Positions 4,581 to 6,914 of a DNA stretch of 6,914 bases are shown in pieces. A model generated the notes under the pieces. The model made no database searches, was not told the origin of the DNA, and saw only the letters and a program-made list of their open reading frames with translations. The DNA is from REEB95 sp050729555 (GTDB lineage Bacteria > Pseudomonadota > Alphaproteobacteria > ATCC43930 > CGMCC-115725): contig JBOHLR010000122.1 of the NCBI GenBank assembly GCA_050729555.1, forward strand, positions 1 through 6,914. Direction: 5' to 3'. A program made the position numbers and the translations under genes. The first letter of the stretch is position 1, and the number at the start of each line of letters is the position of its first letter.

Positions 4581-5471
4581 TCACACCGCCGTCTCGGGCG
4601 TCGGCACGTAGGGGAAGCCGCGGAAGCGCGCGGTGTTGGCGAATTTGGGACAGCCGCCCGAATCCAGCGTCTTGTCGCAGCCGGGATAGATCTGAAATGC
4701 GTCGCCGGTCGCGGGTGCTGCCGGAAATGGCGCGATGAGGCTGACCGTGCCGGGCGCGCCGCCGCTGCCCGCCACCCAAATCTTGATGCCGCGCGACAGG
4801 CCCGCGTTGGCGCCGGATGTGAACGCGATCTTGCCCTGGTCGAAATATCCCGTTGCCTGAATGAGCAAAGCCAGCACGACGCTGGCGCTCGAGCCTGATC
4901 CCGCCGCGCCGGCAACGGCATAGCTCGCCAAGTTCACGCCGCACGACGCGTCGTCCAGCATGTTGACGCAGCCGGCCTGCCACAGATTGCGCGGCAGGTT
5001 GAGGTTGAGCAGCTCCAGATGCGAGTTGACGGTGAAGGTCGCCAGCGAACGGCCGCAATCGATCTCGGCGACGCGGCCGGCAAACAGGATCACCGTGCCG
5101 GCCGAGGTGTCGCCGTATTGCGGCATGAAGGCGCGCTCGAGCGTGAGCTCGGCGCCGTCGAAGAGGCCGGCGAGCACCGCCGACAGGAACGGCGCGCCCA
5201 GCACGGAAGCATTGCCGGGCAGCACGTCGAAGACGAGCTGATCGACCTCGACGCCGATCTTCCAGTGGCACTTGGCCTTGTTGTCCTTGCGATCGAAGTA
5301 CGGGCCGGTTGCGCCACCGGCGGGGTAAAGGAACCCGTTCGCGGTGATGTCGCGGTCGCCGCCGCAATAGCGCAGCGCGCCGCCGCCGACGAGCGCGAAG
5401 GTGTAGAGATCGGCGGCGTAGAACTGGCGCGTCGCGAGCAGCGATTTGAGCGCGGCGCTAGCGGGTTTCAT
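4581..5471 (-). CDS. Phage tail hub protein, DUF2163 / BR0599 family
   Basis: This 296-residue protein is equivalent to orfg13 of gene transfer agents, the baseplate hub below the distal-tail protein. The N-terminal DUF2163-type region includes LYTFALVGGGALRYCGGDRD (residues 22-41) and a central block with RVAEIDCGRSLATFTVNSHLE. The C-terminal BR0599-type domain ends FQIYPGCDKTLDSGGCPKF, then FRGFPYVPTPE. Cys168, Cys177, Cys265 and Cys274 form two spaced pairs that could bind an iron-sulfur cluster as in lambda gpL-like hub proteins; this is inferred from spacing only. ATG 5471 is chosen because MKPASAALKSLL is a normal family start, whereas the upstream GTG at 5522 lies inside a palindromic repeat. 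No clear Shine-Dalgarno sequence precedes the ATG. The next tail gene is about 700 bp away beyond a reverse-strand cassette, unlike the tight spacing usual between these two genes. Confidence 0.9.
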   Translation of the reverse strand: MKPASAALKSLLATRQFYAADLYTFALVGGGALRYCGGDRDITANGFLYPAGGATGPYFDRKDNKAKCHWKIGVEVDQLVFDVLPGNASVLGAPFLSAVLAGLFDGAELTLERAFMPQYGDTSAGTVILFAGRVAEIDCGRSLATFTVNSHLELLNLNLPRNLWQAGCVNMLDDASCGVNLASYAVAGAAGSGSSASVVLALLIQATGYFDQGKIAFTSGANAGLSRGIKIWVAGSGGAPGTVSLIAPFPAAPATGDAFQIYPGCDKTLDSGGCPKFANTARFRGFPYVPTPETAV

Positions 5472-5498
5472 GTTGGTGCTGGATCGAAATCGTGCGGC

Positions 5499-5548
5499 CT
5501 TCGAGACGCGCTCCCTCGACACGCTCGGGAACGCTCCTCAGGCTGAAG
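5499..5548 (-). repeat. CTGAGGAG...CGTCTCGAAG palindromic repeat, copy A
   Basis: Read on the minus strand, it runs CTTCAGCCTGAGGAGCG to GCGCGTCTCGAAG with a roughly 20-nt centre. The CTGAGGAG and CGTCTCGAAG ends are shared with copy B (5577-5620), which faces the other way. It lies in the DUF2460/DUF2163 junction, about 27 bp upstream of the hub gene ATG. Its centre supplies the false upstream GTG start of that gene. Confidence 0.75.
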
Positions 5549-5576
5549 ACATTTTCTTAATACCATCAAAGATATT

Positions 5577-5620
5577 CCTCATGCTGAGGAGTGCTGCACA
5601 GCAGCACGTCTCGAAGCACG
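5577..5620 (+). repeat. CTGAGGAG...CGTCTCGAAG palindromic repeat, copy B
   Basis: Reads CCTCATGCTGAGGAG to CGTCTCGAAGCACG on the plus strand, with an inner perfect hairpin GTGCTG-CACAG-CAGCAC at 5591-5607. It is inverted relative to copy A, and the two flank a 28-bp AT-rich spacer (5549-5576) that stands out from the GC-rich surroundings. It begins about 40 bp beyond the DUF2460 stop codon in the direction of tail transcription. Similar motifs are common dispersed repeats in alphaproteobacteria. Confidence 0.8.
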
Positions 5621-5661
5621 CACGACACCCATGCAGCCATCGGCCATGACGGCAAGAACCG

Positions 5662-6258
5662 TCACTTCAGCGAGACGAAGGCGAGTTTCTGCGCGCGGTA
5701 GAGCGTCGCCATGAATTTCTCGAAATCGAGCGTGTCTTCGGCAAAGCGGCAGCGGAACCAATACGAGAAGTCAGCCGCGATCGCGGCGCCCGACGCCGGC
5801 GCGGCGGTGAAGGTCAGCAGGCCGGTTGCCGGGTCTGCGCCGTAGCTCGACGGCGATTGCGCGATGCCGGCGACATAAACTGCGTTCACCACGTTGGGCG
5901 CGAGCACTGGCTCGATGAAGCCGCCGAAGGATCGTACGAGCTGAAACACCGTTGTCGCGCCGTTGCCGGTGCCGAGCGATTGGCCGGTGACGGCGTTGTC
6001 GTCGGCATCGGCGTAGAGAAAAGTGCCGAAGGCGCCCTGGCACTGATTGAAGAAGCCGGCGAGCGATTGGAATTCGGATGCTGCCGGGGACGCGCGCAGG
6101 AAATCGAAGGTCAGCTCCCATTGCCAGGCGGGATAGGACCAGTCGGCGAGGCGCGTCTCCTTGTCGGAGATCGCCTGCTGCGCCCGCGTCTTCCACAGGG
6201 GCGAACGCTTCACCGACCAGCCCAATCCTGCGAGCGCGGGAAAAACCGGTTCGGTCAT
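5662..6258 (-). CDS. Phage distal-tail protein, DUF2460 family
   Basis: This 198-residue protein is equivalent to orfg12 of gene transfer agents (TIGR02217-like), the distal-tail ring joining the tail tube to the hub. Visible family features are the start FPALAGLGWSVKRSPLWKT (residues 6-24), the block SYPAWQWELTFDFLRASPAA (42-61), GFFNQCQGAFGTFLYADADD (about 68-87), and the C-terminal FRCRFAEDTLDFEKFMATLY. The reading frame is intact and of normal length. ATG 6258 fits the family start; its ribosome binding site is poor, and a tiny overlapping ATG frame (6268-6254) just upstream is probably accidental. It is separated from the tape-measure gene by 130 bp containing a CCCTCGAGGG palindrome pair, and from the hub gene by 190 bp containing another repeat pair, so neighbours are spaced more widely than in compact tail operons. 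Confidence 0.92.
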   Translation of the reverse strand: MTEPVFPALAGLGWSVKRSPLWKTRAQQAISDKETRLADWSYPAWQWELTFDFLRASPAASEFQSLAGFFNQCQGAFGTFLYADADDNAVTGQSLGTGNGATTVFQLVRSFGGFIEPVLAPNVVNAVYVAGIAQSPSSYGADPATGLLTFTAAPASGAAIAADFSYWFRCRFAEDTLDFEKFMATLYRAQKLAFVSLK

Positions 6259-6300
6259 TTGAGATGAGTCATTTTCCAGAGCGCGTGTCTGACCTCGCCT

Positions 6301-6370
6301 CCCTCCCTTCCTTCCCCCTCGAGGGGGGGATGAACTAAGCCCCCCTCGAGGGGGGAGGGTTAGGGTAGGG
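6301..6370. repeat. CCCCTCGAGGGG palindrome pair in the tape-measure/DUF2460 junction
   Basis: Two self-complementary blocks, CCCCCTCGAGGGGG at 6314-6327 and CCCCCCTCGAGGGGGG at 6340-6355, are separated by about 12 bp. Each contains CTCGAG. The flanks CCCTCCCTTCC on the left and GGGAGGGTTAGGG on the right extend the pairing into one larger imperfect inverted repeat. The right flank resembles the CCCTAACCCTCCCC tracts of widespread alphaproteobacterial dispersed repeats. It could form either two small hairpins or one long one in the tail transcript. No T-tract follows, so it is not a standard terminator. Confidence 0.8.
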
Positions 6371-6388
6371 GTGACGCTGGCATCGGAC

Positions 6389-6914
6389 TTAGCCGCCGAG
6401 GGAAGGCGTCAGGTTCGCATTGAAGTTGCGCAGCTCGGCCGCCAGACCCTTGGCGATGGCGCGCATGTTGTTCTTCAAGAACTGCGCGCCGGTTTGCGTG
6501 TCGACGGCGCTGACCAGCGGACCGTGGATGTGGATGTCGCCCGTTGGCGCGGCGCCGGATGCACCGCCCGAAAAGAAATCGCGCATCGGATTGGCGACCG
6601 ATGCGGGAATCACGCTCTCTTCCGGATGCAGCACCGACAGGATCGTGCCCGGCACCTCCCAGAGGCCGCCGGCGGCCGACGCCATATCGACGGCGCCGGT
6701 CGCGGCCAGCACAACGGCTTCGGATGCCGCGGCCGGCGCCGCCGCGGCGGGGCCCATCTCGGGCGCCAGAAAGGCAAAGACGCCGGCGAAGGTCTGCGCC
6801 GCGTCGGCGGTGATCGCCTTGATCGCCTTCAGCGCGAGCGACGCCAGCGACGCATCGCCGGCGCTCTGCTCGGCGGCGGTGCGTTCGGCGGCGCCCGCCT
6901 CCGTCGCGGTGGTC
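6389..6914 (-). CDS. Phage tail tape-measure protein, C-terminal 174 residues
   Basis: The frame is open from the right edge of the window (first complete codon at 6913) to TAA at 6391-6389. The visible part has an Ala-rich segment with ALKAIKAITADAAQTFAGVF, a hydrophobic AAAAPAAASEAVVLAATGAV stretch (about residues 56-75 of the visible part), then LWEVPGTILSVLHPEESVIP, resembling the VP-x-x-LHP-x-E-x-V-P motif seen near the ends of tape-measure proteins, and ends NFNANLTPSLGG. Tape-measure proteins fill the tail tube, set its length and help DNA cross the membrane. Its position directly before DUF2460 and DUF2163 genes supports the call. The N-terminal bulk lies outside the window, so total length is unknown. 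Confidence 0.82.
   Translation of the reverse strand, partial: TTATEAGAAERTAAEQSAGDASLASLALKAIKAITADAAQTFAGVFAFLAPEMGPAAAAPAAASEAVVLAATGAVDMASAAGGLWEVPGTILSVLHPEESVIPASVANPMRDFFSGGASGAAPTGDIHIHGPLVSAVDTQTGAQFLKNNMRAIAKGLAAELRNFNANLTPSLGG

Noticed and set aside
5472..5522. Longer hub protein starting at GTG 5522
   Set aside because: The first codons fall inside palindromic repeat copy A. The family-like start MKPASAALKSLL begins at ATG 5471.
247..6914. The locus as a true gene transfer agent cluster
   Set aside because: Gene order matches g11-g15, but the tip protein starts directly with the short prophage-type N-terminus and shows no TIM-barrel region. The tip frame is also broken and repeats fill the junctions. 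The order is shared with many prophages.

Overview
The window is GC-rich and looks alphaproteobacterial, most likely Hyphomicrobiales (Bradyrhizobium or a relative). Two things point that way: a cspA-infA pair whose IF-1 has a basic C-terminal tail, and several GC-rich palindromic repeat families of the kind scattered through such genomes. This assignment is inference, because no taxonomic marker gene is present.

Most of the window is the distal-tail module of a siphovirus-like prophage, read right to left on the minus strand. In transcription order it holds the C-terminal end of a tail tape-measure protein (6914-6389), a DUF2460 distal-tail protein (6258-5662), a DUF2163/BR0599 hub protein (5471-4581), an NlpC/P60 tail peptidase (3863-3210), and a large tail-tip/host-specificity protein (3210-247). 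Last comes the start of an unrecognised gene (105-1) that runs off the left edge. The order tape measure, DUF2460, DUF2163, NlpC/P60, tip matches orfs g11-g15 of the Rhodobacter capsulatus gene transfer agent. However, the tip protein has no visible GTA TIM-barrel region, so a prophage or prophage remnant fits better than a GTA.

The module is heavily disturbed. The tip gene is in three reading frames: a 2-bp (CG) excess near 2940 and a frame change plus TAG stop near 1418 split what would be a protein of about 985 residues. Removing CG at the first site and AGTA at the second restores one open frame with family-like sequence at both joints. The NlpC/P60 gene carries one palindromic element in frame between its catalytic Cys and His, and a second copy supplies its C-terminal tail. 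A third copy sits 6 bp beyond the tip stop codon. Two other palindrome families occupy the tape-measure/DUF2460 and DUF2460/DUF2163 junctions.

Between the hub and peptidase genes, on the opposite strand, lies a compact cspA-infA cassette (4045-4577) encoding a cold-shock RNA chaperone and translation initiation factor IF-1, separated by a perfect UUCG-loop hairpin. infA converges on the hub gene with only 3 bp between stop codons. The cassette splits the tail operon, so the peptidase and tip genes need either readthrough across it or a promoter of their own. Every tail-gene junction visible here is occupied by a repeat or by this cassette.
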